DNA of 10,771 bases from an uncultured Oscillospiraceae bacterium. GTDB taxonomy: Bacteria; Bacillota; Clostridia; Oscillospirales; Oscillospiraceae. The stretch lies in assembly GCA_900763965.1 (NCBI GenBank), contig CAAFMG010000141.1, forward strand, positions 1 to 10,771, written 5' to 3'. Position numbers and translations under genes: made by a program. Under the pieces are notes generated by a model that did no database searches, was not told the origin of the DNA, and saw nothing but the letters and a program-made list of their open reading frames with translations. Positions 4,703 through 10,771 of the stretch are shown piece after piece (within the stretch, counting starts at the first letter, position 1; the number at the start of each line of letters is the position of its first letter).

Positions 4703-7699
4703 ATGAACAAGACAAGAATTTTGTCACTGCTGTTATGCCTGTGCATGCTCTGCACCCTGATCCTCCCCGCCGCCGCAACAGAGGGGGAGACTCCGGAGCC
4801 CCTCCCCCCCATGGTTGTAAACAAGACGGCAACCCCCAATGCGGATGGCACTTATACCATCACCCTGGAGGCGTTCGCTACCGGTGAGAAGATAACATCC
4901 GAAATTCAAACAGATGTTCCCACAGACATCATCCTGGTGCTTGACCAGTCCGGCTCTATGGCCGATAAAATGTCCGTATATAATTTTGCTCCTTACACGG
5001 ATAAATCAAACAGTGACTACTACAAGCTTCGCCATAATAATAATGATGGAACGAACAAGAATCTGTACCATAGGCTGCATAATGATCTTGAGGGTGACAA
5101 ATATACCACGGTCTCTGTGACGAAGACGGTGACATACAAGGAGCTTAACAACCTTGATAACGGTGATTATTATGATTATCAATATAATCTGTATGAGAGG
5201 GTTGGGGATGACTACAAACAGGTCAAATTGAACTATTTTTTGGGATTGTATACCTACACCTTTGCAGACGGCACCACAGCTGACAGTTTTGGAAGTTATA
5301 GCACGCCTGATTTAGGCACCCATGCCCCCCTCTATACCCCGCTTCCCGATGATGAGACTACCGTCTATACTTACACCTATACGGATAAGGATGGCGTAAG
5401 GCAGAACATCGGTACCTCCACAGGCAAGAGCACAAAACCGACTGAATTTACCCTGTATGAGAGATTTGCATCTACCGGCACCACCACCCGTCTTCAGGCT
5501 CTGAAAGCGGCTGTCAGCGATTTTGTTGCCAGCGTCAATAAAAAAGCAATGGGCCAGAACGGTGTTGTTGGCGGCGGAGACGACATCAATCACCGCATTG
5601 CTGTTGTTGGTTTTGCCAGCCGAAGCGGAAATGGAAACAATACGGAGCTGCTGTCAATCTCTGGAAAAAACAGTCACTCCGTTGGTGTGGCCTACAACGA
5701 TATTAAGCCGCAGAACCTGAAGGATGTTCTTCAGAGAATGGATACAACTGACGGACAGAACATGGTCAATGCGGCGATCACCGCACTGGCTGCAAGCGGT
5801 GCAACCAGAACAGACCTGGGCATGGACATGGCACAGCGGATCCTGAATAACAATCCCGTTCAGGAAGGCGAGAACCGCAATCGTGTTGTCGTTGTCTTTA
5901 CCGACGGTTCTCCCACAACCAGTAATGGATTTGAATTGAATGTTGCCAATGCTGCCATCAATAAGGCAAATGCTATCAAGAACAGTGGGGCAACCGTGTA
6001 TTCCATCGGTATCTTTGCGGGCGCAGATGCCAGCAGTTCCGGAACAAAACCCTCTGGAGACTTGTCTGATGGAAGCGGACGGATACCGGATGCCGGCAAC
6101 TGGTTCATGCAGCATCTTTCCAGCAATGATGGACAAGTGCAGCATCCCAGCTATTATCTTTCCGCCTCGGATGCACACTCTCTGAATGGAATCTTTAAGC
6201 AGATTTCCGATCAGATCGAGACGGGCGGCGCTGCTACGACCTTGGGAAAAGAAGCGGTTGTGAAGGACTTTATCTCCCCCTACTTCCGGCTGCCTGCCAA
6301 TGCAACAGCAGCTAATATCACCCTGAAAACCTATCCCTGCACGGGCAAGACCGGTAATGTGTATAAATGGGGTACTGCTGATCCTGATCCTGCTGGCGTG
6401 ACTGCCGCAATCGGACAGAACGGCGAAGTATCCGTTACCGGCTTTGACTTCTCCAAAAACTGGTGCGGAACGGAAACGGTAAACGGCATTGAGACCTACC
6501 GTGGCAACAAACTGGAGATCTCCTTTAAGGTAGAACGCAAGGAGAACTTCCTTGGCGGCAATGATGTTCCCACCAATGATTTGGCAGGCGTATATAAGAC
6601 CGATAAGGATAAAGACCCAGAGTTTGCTTTCCCTGTCCCCAAGGTCAATGTTCCCATCGAGAATGTGACGGTGACCGCACAGGACAAGAACGTATATCTG
6701 CTGGATAATGTGACTGCCGATGAGCTTAAATACGGCGCAGCTGTTAAGGTTGGCAATGTCCCCCTTGACCTGACCAAGGCAAACGACCCCAACAAACCCT
6801 ACGGCCTGGATGAGTGGCAGATGGAACATGTTAATATCACCGTAACCATCCAGGACGAGAAGGGCAATACAATCCAAGATACTGACTTGCAGAATCTGAC
6901 GAAGGATGTAAAATACACCATCCAGGTTACGGTATCGCCCAAGACGAAAGGTTTGACCGCTCAGGGTACACCGGCAACGGCACAATCCGGCAACGACACT
7001 AAGAAGATCAACGTCTTCATGCCGGAACTGACCTTCAAGGATCTGGAAGGTTATTACGGTGCAATTATTCCCAATGACAAAGAAAATCCCATCGGTGAAC
7101 AATGGAAGCATGGTGAAACCGTTGCGGATAAAAACACCATAATTGGCCCGAAGCCGGAACTGATAATCAGCACGGTTTATGATAAAAACATGCTGGATGC
7201 CATAGACAGAATCAACACCAAGCATGACATTCCTGTAAAGGCTGAGGTCAAGATTGGTACGGAAGATGTGACAACACATACCAACTTTGTGCATCAGGGT
7301 TGTACTTCTGATTGCAGCTGGACAGATCCGACAACTCCCGGCAACCCCGCATTCCTAATCCATGTCAAGACCTGCCAGCTGACTGTCAAAAAGTCCGGCG
7401 GCGTACAGGGTGAGTCCTATGTGTTTACAGTGTATAAGGATAATCAGCCTTATTCCCAGGTGACCATTGAGGGCACTGTACCTCAGACCATCGTTGAGCT
7501 GCCTGTGGGTACATACACCATCGCAGAAGACACCGGCTGGAGCTGGCGGTATACTGCCAATAATGGCACCGCAGCAACGCTGAGCGCAGATACTCCCAGC
7601 GGCGAAATCACTTGTACCAACACAAGCAATAACAACAAGTGGCTCAATGGCTTCAGCAGCGTTGTAAGAAATGTTTTCGCCACTGCCACCACTAACTAA
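4703..7699 (+). CDS. Large VWA-domain surface protein with C-terminal Cna_B-like domain
   Basis: Exported protein of 998 residues, probably an adhesive tip or fibre partner. It has a conventional signal peptide (1-25, AAA-TEG). The von Willebrand factor A domain starts with the metal-ion site DQSGS (81-85), continues at RLQALKAAVSDFV (263-275), carries a candidate Thr in ATRTDLGMDMA (367-377) and VVVVFTDGSP (395-404), and ends near 508. About 170 Tyr/Asn/Asp-rich residues (88-260) interrupt it between MIDAS and the first helix. Beta-rich domains follow: a block with FLGGNDVPTND (about 624-634), as seen in VWA pilus proteins, then Ig-like stretches. A Cna_B-like domain begins at LTVKKSGG (893-900). 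The tail ends NKWLNGFSSVVRNVFATATTN. There is no LPXTG motif or membrane anchor. The ATG at 4703 follows AAGGAGG that overlaps the previous stop codon. Confidence 0.88.
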   Translation: MNKTRILSLLLCLCMLCTLILPAAATEGETPEPLPPMVVNKTATPNADGTYTITLEAFATGEKITSEIQTDVPTDIILVLDQSGSMADKMSVYNFAPYTDKSNSDYYKLRHNNNDGTNKNLYHRLHNDLEGDKYTTVSVTKTVTYKELNNLDNGDYYDYQYNLYERVGDDYKQVKLNYFLGLYTYTFADGTTADSFGSYSTPDLGTHAPLYTPLPDDETTVYTYTYTDKDGVRQNIGTSTGKSTKPTEFTLYERFASTGTTTRLQALKAAVSDFVASVNKKAMGQNGVVGGGDDINHRIAVVGFASRSGNGNNTELLSISGKNSHSVGVAYNDIKPQNLKDVLQRMDTTDGQNMVNAAITALAASGATRTDLGMDMAQRILNNNPVQEGENRNRVVVVFTDGSPTTSNGFELNVANAAINKANAIKNSGATVYSIGIFAGADASSSGTKPSGDLSDGSGRIPDAGNWFMQHLSSNDGQVQHPSYYLSASDAHSLNGIFKQISDQIETGGAATTLGKEAVVKDFISPYFRLPANATAANITLKTYPCTGKTGNVYKWGTADPDPAGVTAAIGQNGEVSVTGFDFSKNWCGTETVNGIETYRGNKLEISFKVERKENFLGGNDVPTNDLAGVYKTDKDKDPEFAFPVPKVNVPIENVTVTAQDKNVYLLDNVTADELKYGAAVKVGNVPLDLTKANDPNKPYGLDEWQMEHVNITVTIQDEKGNTIQDTDLQNLTKDVKYTIQVTVSPKTKGLTAQGTPATAQSGNDTKKINVFMPELTFKDLEGYYGAIIPNDKENPIGEQWKHGETVADKNTIIGPKPELIISTVYDKNMLDAIDRINTKHDIPVKAEVKIGTEDVTTHTNFVHQGCTSDCSWTDPTTPGNPAFLIHVKTCQLTVKKSGGVQGESYVFTVYKDNQPYSQVTIEGTVPQTIVELPVGTYTIAEDTGWSWRYTANNGTAATLSADTPSGEITCTNTSNNNKWLNGFSSVVRNVFATATTN

Positions 7700-7716
7700 G
7701 AGAGGAGGGGACGACA

Positions 7717-8325
7717 ATGAAAAATGGAAAATATCAAGGCAGACATGAAGCAAAAGCGGCTTCCTGCGGACAGAAAAGAATCCATCTCAACGGCAGACTG
7801 ACCGCAATGGTCATCGCTACGGTGATGCTCCTGGCCCTGGCCATCGGCGGCACCGTTGCCTGGCTGACGGACACATCTCCGGCAGTGGTCAACACGTTCA
7901 CCCCCTCCCATGTGAGCTGTAAGGTAGAGGAAACTTTCAATAACAAGACTGGCGTTAAGTCCAAAGTGCAGGTGAAGAATACCAGCGACATCCCCGCCTT
8001 CATCCGTGTCAAGCTTGTGACCTACCGGACAAATGGGAAGGGTCAGCACATCGGCGGTACGGCTGAGCTGCCCGTGTTCAATCCTGGTTCTGGCTGGGTG
8101 GAGCATAATGGGTATTACTATTACACCCAGCCCGTGCAGCCCCAGAACTTCACAGGAATTCTGATTGATGAAATTCAATTGCAGGATCCCTATACGGATG
8201 CCGACCGCGGTCGTCAGGCCATTGACGTGATGGCCGAGGCCATTCAGAGTATGCCTGCAACGGCTGTTCAGGAAGCTTGGCACGTTACCATCGCAGATGG
8301 CAGCGTAACTGCCTATGCTGGTTAA
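7717..8325 (+). CDS. TasA/camelysin-like secreted protein (SipW substrate) 3
   Basis: Secreted beta-rich protein of 202 residues. It has an unusually long positively charged N-region of about 28 residues, a hydrophobic segment (about 31-44), then GGTVAWLTDTSPAVVNTFTP (44-63), the SipW-type region. The mature part has VQVKNTSDIPAFIRVKLVTY (84-103), NGYYYYTQPVQPQNFTGILI (131-150) and the final strand IDVMAEAIQSM (169-179). It is clearly related to the protein at 3219-3779 by the KNT[SG]...xIRVK, GYYYY and xAxAIQ blocks. GAGGAGG precedes the ATG at 7717 by about 7 nt, favouring the long N-region over the internal ATG at 7807. It sits between the VWA and anchor genes, so it may be an adaptor linking these parts (inference). 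Confidence 0.85.
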   Translation: MKNGKYQGRHEAKAASCGQKRIHLNGRLTAMVIATVMLLALAIGGTVAWLTDTSPAVVNTFTPSHVSCKVEETFNNKTGVKSKVQVKNTSDIPAFIRVKLVTYRTNGKGQHIGGTAELPVFNPGSGWVEHNGYYYYTQPVQPQNFTGILIDEIQLQDPYTDADRGRQAIDVMAEAIQSMPATAVQEAWHVTIADGSVTAYAG

Positions 8326-8337
8326 GGAGGTGGCATT

Positions 8338-9546
8338 ATGAAAAAGTCTTTTAGAATGATCCTCTCCCTGGTGCTGATGCTGATGCTGGTCATGAGCCTG
8401 GCCACCACGGCCTATGCCGCCGATCCTACCGTCACCTACAAGGGCGTGAAGGATACATTCGTCTTTGGCCCTGGCAGCACCGAGTATACCGATACGGATC
8501 TGTTTGGCTCCTTCAAAAATGTGATGCCCGGTGATACCCGCACCGAGACCATTACTTTCAAGAATGCTGCTGCGGACAACGATTATGTAAACCTCTATCT
8601 CAAAGCAGTTCCCCACAATGCGGCTAATCCCCTCAGCCCCAATGTTGACGAGAAAACAAACATTGCCGATATGAATGCTTTCCTGTCTCAGCTCACTATG
8701 ACTGTGACATGCAATGGCAAGGTGATCAAGGATGCCCTGAAAGGCGGTCTGGCCACAGATCAGTTCCTGGCTAAGGTCAAACGGGGGGAAACCGTCAAGC
8801 TGACTGTGGAGTTGAAAGTTCCCCTGGAACTGGGCAACGAATATGCCAACAAGATCGGCGAGGTGGACTGGGTTTTCCTGATCAACGCCTACAATGAGTC
8901 TGTTCTGGTTGCCCGGAAGATCTGGTCGGATGGCTACGCGAATCATGCTGAGGAAAGTGTCACTGTCAATCTGCTGAAGAACGGCCAGGTCTACCAGACC
9001 CAGGAGCTGAAAGCAGACAACCAGTGGATCTACAACTTCGAGCATCCCACCACCGATGACAAATGGGAGATCCAGGAAGTGAACGTGCCCACCGGCTACA
9101 AGGCCACATACCAAACCGAGGGGAATGTGACTACCATTCTCAACCAGAAGGATGGTGCCCCCACCTATGAGCCTCTGGACATCACCGTTAAGAAGGTTTG
9201 GAGTGGCGACAAGGGCATGAAACGCCCCACTTCCGTCAACGTCACTCTGTACAATGGCACAGAAGTTTGGGAGCGTGTGAAGCTCAGCGCAGCCAATGAC
9301 TGGACTTACACCTGGTATAATCCCGATGTCTACGGCAACTGGCAGGTTGTGGAAACCAGTATCCCCAAAGGCTACGTTCCCTCCTACAAAGTCAAGGATG
9401 GCGTTGTCACCATCACCAACAGCAGAAGCCTGATCCAGACCGGTCAGCTCAACTGGCCCATCTGGGTGCTCGGCGGCTTCGGTATTGCCTTTATCATCCT
9501 GGGCGAGACCATGCTGATGAAGAAAAAGAAGGGGAATAATGCCTAA
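8338..9546 (+). CDS. Sortase-anchored protein with TasA-like head, two Cna_B domains and LIQTG signal
   Basis: Cell-wall protein of 402 residues, the likely base or anchor of the fibre. It has a conventional signal peptide cleaved after AYA (25-27). Residues 28-187 form a beta-rich head containing SFKNVMPGDTRTETITFKN (58-76), similar in style to the loop of the TasA-like proteins. Two Cna_B repeats follow. In the first (about 188-271) Lys194, Glu247 and Asn269 fit the isopeptide triad; in the second (about 280-362) Lys286, Glu339 and Asn361 do. Such domains usually form internal Lys-Asn bonds that stiffen the stalk. The C-terminus has LIQTG (365-369), a hydrophobic segment (about 374-389) and MKKKK, a complete sorting signal with Ile where Pro is canonical. 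It overlaps the sortase gene by 8 nt, which pairs substrate and enzyme. The stop codon of the previous gene overlaps its ribosome binding site. Confidence 0.9.
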   Translation: MKKSFRMILSLVLMLMLVMSLATTAYAADPTVTYKGVKDTFVFGPGSTEYTDTDLFGSFKNVMPGDTRTETITFKNAAADNDYVNLYLKAVPHNAANPLSPNVDEKTNIADMNAFLSQLTMTVTCNGKVIKDALKGGLATDQFLAKVKRGETVKLTVELKVPLELGNEYANKIGEVDWVFLINAYNESVLVARKIWSDGYANHAEESVTVNLLKNGQVYQTQELKADNQWIYNFEHPTTDDKWEIQEVNVPTGYKATYQTEGNVTTILNQKDGAPTYEPLDITVKKVWSGDKGMKRPTSVNVTLYNGTEVWERVKLSAANDWTYTWYNPDVYGNWQVVETSIPKGYVPSYKVKDGVVTITNSRSLIQTGQLNWPIWVLGGFGIAFIILGETMLMKKKKGNNA

Positions 9547-10192
9547 AAAAGCGGGCATTGCCATGATCGCAATGGGAGCAGTGCTGATTCTGTCAGCACT
9601 GCTTCTTCTGCGTCACAACCTCCGGGAGGATGCCCACGCCGGTCAGGAAGCCGAGAACCTGCTGGCCCAGCTCCAATCCATCCTGGAAACCCAAACCGCC
9701 CCCACGGTTTTCACAGGCCCCCCCGCCGAGACCCAGCCCGGGGAGACTACCGCCCCCACCCAGCCCCTGGATCCGGAAATGCCTGTGACCTACATCAACG
9801 GCTACGGCTACATCGGCTATCTGGAGATCCCCAACCTGGATCTGAAGCTCCCCGTCATGGCCGACTGGGACTACGACCGCCTCCAAATCGCCCCCTGCCG
9901 CCAATTCGGCTCCTCCCGCACCGATGACCTGGTCATCGCCGCCCACAACTACGACAGCCATTTCGGCAAATTCAAAGACCTGGCCCCCGGCCACTATCTG
10001 ACCTTCACCGACATGGACGGCATTGTGACCACCTACCGTGTAGAAAAGAATGAGACCCTCCAACCCAACGCAGTAGACGCCGTCCAAAACAGCGCCTACG
10101 ACCTGGTTCTCTACACCTGCACCAAAGGCGGCCAAACCCGCATCGTGCTTTTCTGCAACCGCATAGATAAGGCAAACGATGCGAAAGAGTGA
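9539..10192 (+). CDS. Sortase (transpeptidase), class not assigned
   Basis: Membrane-anchored cysteine transpeptidase of 217 residues that would cut the LIQTG signal of the upstream protein between Thr and Gly and join it to the cell wall or to other subunits. It has one N-terminal membrane segment (about 5-24), a Pro/Thr/Glu-rich linker (about 50-82), then the sortase barrel starting at GYIGYLEIPNLDLKLPV (90-106). Catalytic residues are His136 in AAHNYDSHFG, Cys194 in LYTCTKGG and Arg201 in QTRIV. There is no second C-terminal membrane segment. The CTKGGQTRIVLFC signature does not let me choose securely between class A-, B- or D-like groups. The start overlaps the upstream stop codon (ATGCCTAA) with AAGGGG before it, so translation is probably coupled. 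It is the last gene before the terminator. Confidence 0.92.
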   Translation: MPKKAGIAMIAMGAVLILSALLLLRHNLREDAHAGQEAENLLAQLQSILETQTAPTVFTGPPAETQPGETTAPTQPLDPEMPVTYINGYGYIGYLEIPNLDLKLPVMADWDYDRLQIAPCRQFGSSRTDDLVIAAHNYDSHFGKFKDLAPGHYLTFTDMDGIVTTYRVEKNETLQPNAVDAVQNSAYDLVLYTCTKGGQTRIVLFCNRIDKANDAKE

Positions 10193-10206
10193 GCCCAAAG
10201 CAAGTA

Positions 10207-10240
10207 CCCCCCGGAAACTTCCGGGGGGCTTCAATTTTTT
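10207..10240 (+). terminator. Strong Rho-independent terminator
   Basis: A 9-bp GC-rich stem CCCCCCGGA/TCCGGGGGG (10207-10215/10220-10228) with loop AACT is followed by CTTCAATTTTTT. It lies 14 nt after the sortase stop and closes the cluster. It is the only clear terminator seen on this strand in the window. Confidence 0.92.
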
Positions 10241-10496
10241 GCGTTCGTAGGGGTGGTGCTCCGAAATTTCCACTCGGTAATTCGGTGGCACCGTCTGCGT
10301 AGGGGCGGATATCATCCGCCCGGCGATTCCCACCGGGAATCGCGCGGCACAACGTGCCGCAATGTACCATGTTTCAACATAATACCGCCGAATTTCGTTT
10401 GCAAATGTTTGATACTGCCATTGTCGGCGCCTTGCGCCGATGTTGTTTCCCCAATGGGGAAACAACCGCGCGTCTGATAGCCCCCCCTACGAACGC
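10241..10496. repeat. Intergenic foldback repeat copy 1 with 13-bp terminal inverted repeats
   Basis: The ends are GCGTTCGTAGGGG (10241-10253) and its exact reverse complement CCCCTACGAACGC (10484-10496). Inside is a series of 3-nt-loop hairpins: GGGCGGAT/ATCCGCCC (10303-10310/10314-10321), GCGATTCCC/GGGAATCGC (10323-10331/10335-10343), GCGGCAC/GTGCCGC (10344-10350/10354-10360), TCGGCGC/GCGCCGA (10424-10430/10434-10440) and GTTGTTTCCCC/GGGGAAACAAC (10442-10452/10456-10466). It starts directly after the terminator's T-run. It has no transposase and only spurious open frames, so it is MITE-like in form. Confidence 0.75.
10258..10322 (+). repeat. 65-nt direct repeat, first copy
   Basis: This runs from GCTCCGAAAT to ATCCGCCCG and matches 10495-10559 at 62 of 65 positions by eye. 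Together with the match of 10360-10466 to 10618-10725, it indicates that a unit of about 240 nt has been tandemly duplicated. Confidence 0.85.
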
Positions 10497-10559
10497 TCCG
10501 AAATATCCGCTCGGTAATTCGGTGGCACCATCTGCGTAGGGGCGGATATCATCCGCCCG
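10495..10559 (+). repeat. 65-nt direct repeat, second copy
   Basis: Second copy of the 10258-10322 sequence. The three differences lie in AAATAT, CCGCTCGG and ACCATCTG. Confidence 0.85.
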
Positions 10560-10753
10560 CCAACGTTGCAAATTTTTGAGCAGAAACGATTTGGCCCGGC
10601 GAGGTGACAATGTTGCCAAATGCACCATGTTTCGACATGATACTATCGAAGTTCATTGCAAAATGTTCGACATTGCATTGTCGGCGCAAAGCGCCGACGT
10701 TGTTTCTCCCATGGGGGAAACAACCGGGAAGATAATATCTTCCCCTACGCAGA
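10531..10753. repeat. Intergenic foldback repeat copy 2 with 12-bp terminal inverted repeats
   Basis: The ends are TCTGCGTAGGGG (10531-10542) and CCCCTACGCAGA (10742-10753), perfectly complementary. Internal hairpins include GGGCGGAT/ATCCGCCC (10540-10547/10551-10558), TCGGCGC/GCGCCGA (10681-10687/10691-10697), GTTGTTTC/GGAAACAAC around 10699-10724, and GGGAAGAT/ATCTTCCC (10726-10733/10737-10744). Positions 10618-10725 match 10360-10466 of copy 1 closely. Confidence 0.75.
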
Positions 10754-10771
10754 CGTACCGCATCGCACCCG

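Noticed and set aside
3156..4832. 558-residue open frame on the minus strand
   Set aside because: It lies antisense to well-supported secreted-protein genes. Its composition (long Gly/Leu runs) is the mirror of the Pro/Lys/Glu-rich coding strand, and it has no convincing start signal.
5654..7294. 546-residue open frame on the minus strand
   Set aside because: Antisense to the VWA gene. It is open because of codon bias on the coding strand and has no domain pattern.
7696..9564. 622-residue open frame on the minus strand
   Set aside because: Shadow of the TasA-like and LIQTG genes, which have signal peptides, domains and ribosome binding sites; the antisense product has no recognisable domain.
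10258..10559. Direct repeats considered as a CRISPR array
   Set aside because: There are only two copies of a 65-nt sequence about 170 nt apart, the spacing sequence is itself repetitive and palindromic, and there are no cas genes.
10253..10628. Several short open frames in the final 500 nt
   Set aside because: They run through palindromic repeat copies and repeat the same peptide fragments, as expected of non-coding repeats.
1..10771. Whole cluster considered as a mobile element bounded by the flanking repeats
   Set aside because: No integrase, transposase or attachment sites were seen, and the flanking repeats look like scattered intergenic elements, so they do not mark the ends of one unit.

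Overview
The window (about 53% GC by eye, not counted) looks like the chromosome of a Gram-positive anaerobe of the gut Clostridia, probably Oscillospiraceae/Ruminococcaceae-like. This is an inference from a SipW-type signal peptidase, TasA/camelysin-like secreted proteins, Cna_B domains, a sortase, strong AGGAGG-type ribosome binding sites, and intergenic repeats built around GTAGGGGCGGAT...ATCCGCCC. No genus or species can be named from the sequence alone.

Layout. Positions 1-135 hold the end of an intergenic repeat. A promoter (153-181) drives rlmH (208-690), a 23S rRNA methyltransferase unrelated to what follows. A second promoter (738-766), with a palindrome between its -35 and -10 boxes, opens a hairpin-rich leader of about 180 nt. 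From there a co-directional cluster runs to a strong terminator at 10207-10240: a TetR-family regulator (953-1552), a SipW-like signal peptidase with an unusual cytoplasmic tail (1563-2393), two TasA/camelysin-like secreted proteins (2451-3053, 3219-3779) separated by a 165-nt gap full of alternative hairpins, a Cys/His-repeat secreted protein (3795-4691), a 998-residue VWA protein (4703-7699), a third TasA-like protein (7717-8325), a sortase substrate with two Cna_B domains and an LIQTG sorting signal (8338-9546), and a sortase whose start overlaps that gene by 8 nt (9539-10192). From 10241 to the end there are two more intergenic repeats with terminal inverted repeats.

How the genes fit together (inference). 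The SipW-like peptidase would mature the TasA-like subunits and probably the Cys-repeat protein, all of which carry a G-[T/S]-x-A-[Y/W/F] cleavage region. The VWA protein and the LIQTG protein carry ordinary signal peptides. The subunits could build a TasA-type filament with the VWA protein as adhesive tip or partner. The LIQTG protein has a TasA-like head and would tie the structure to peptidoglycan through the adjacent sortase. This would combine two surface-fibre strategies usually described separately: SipW/TasA non-covalent filaments and sortase-anchored pili. It is the main candidate for an under-described system here.
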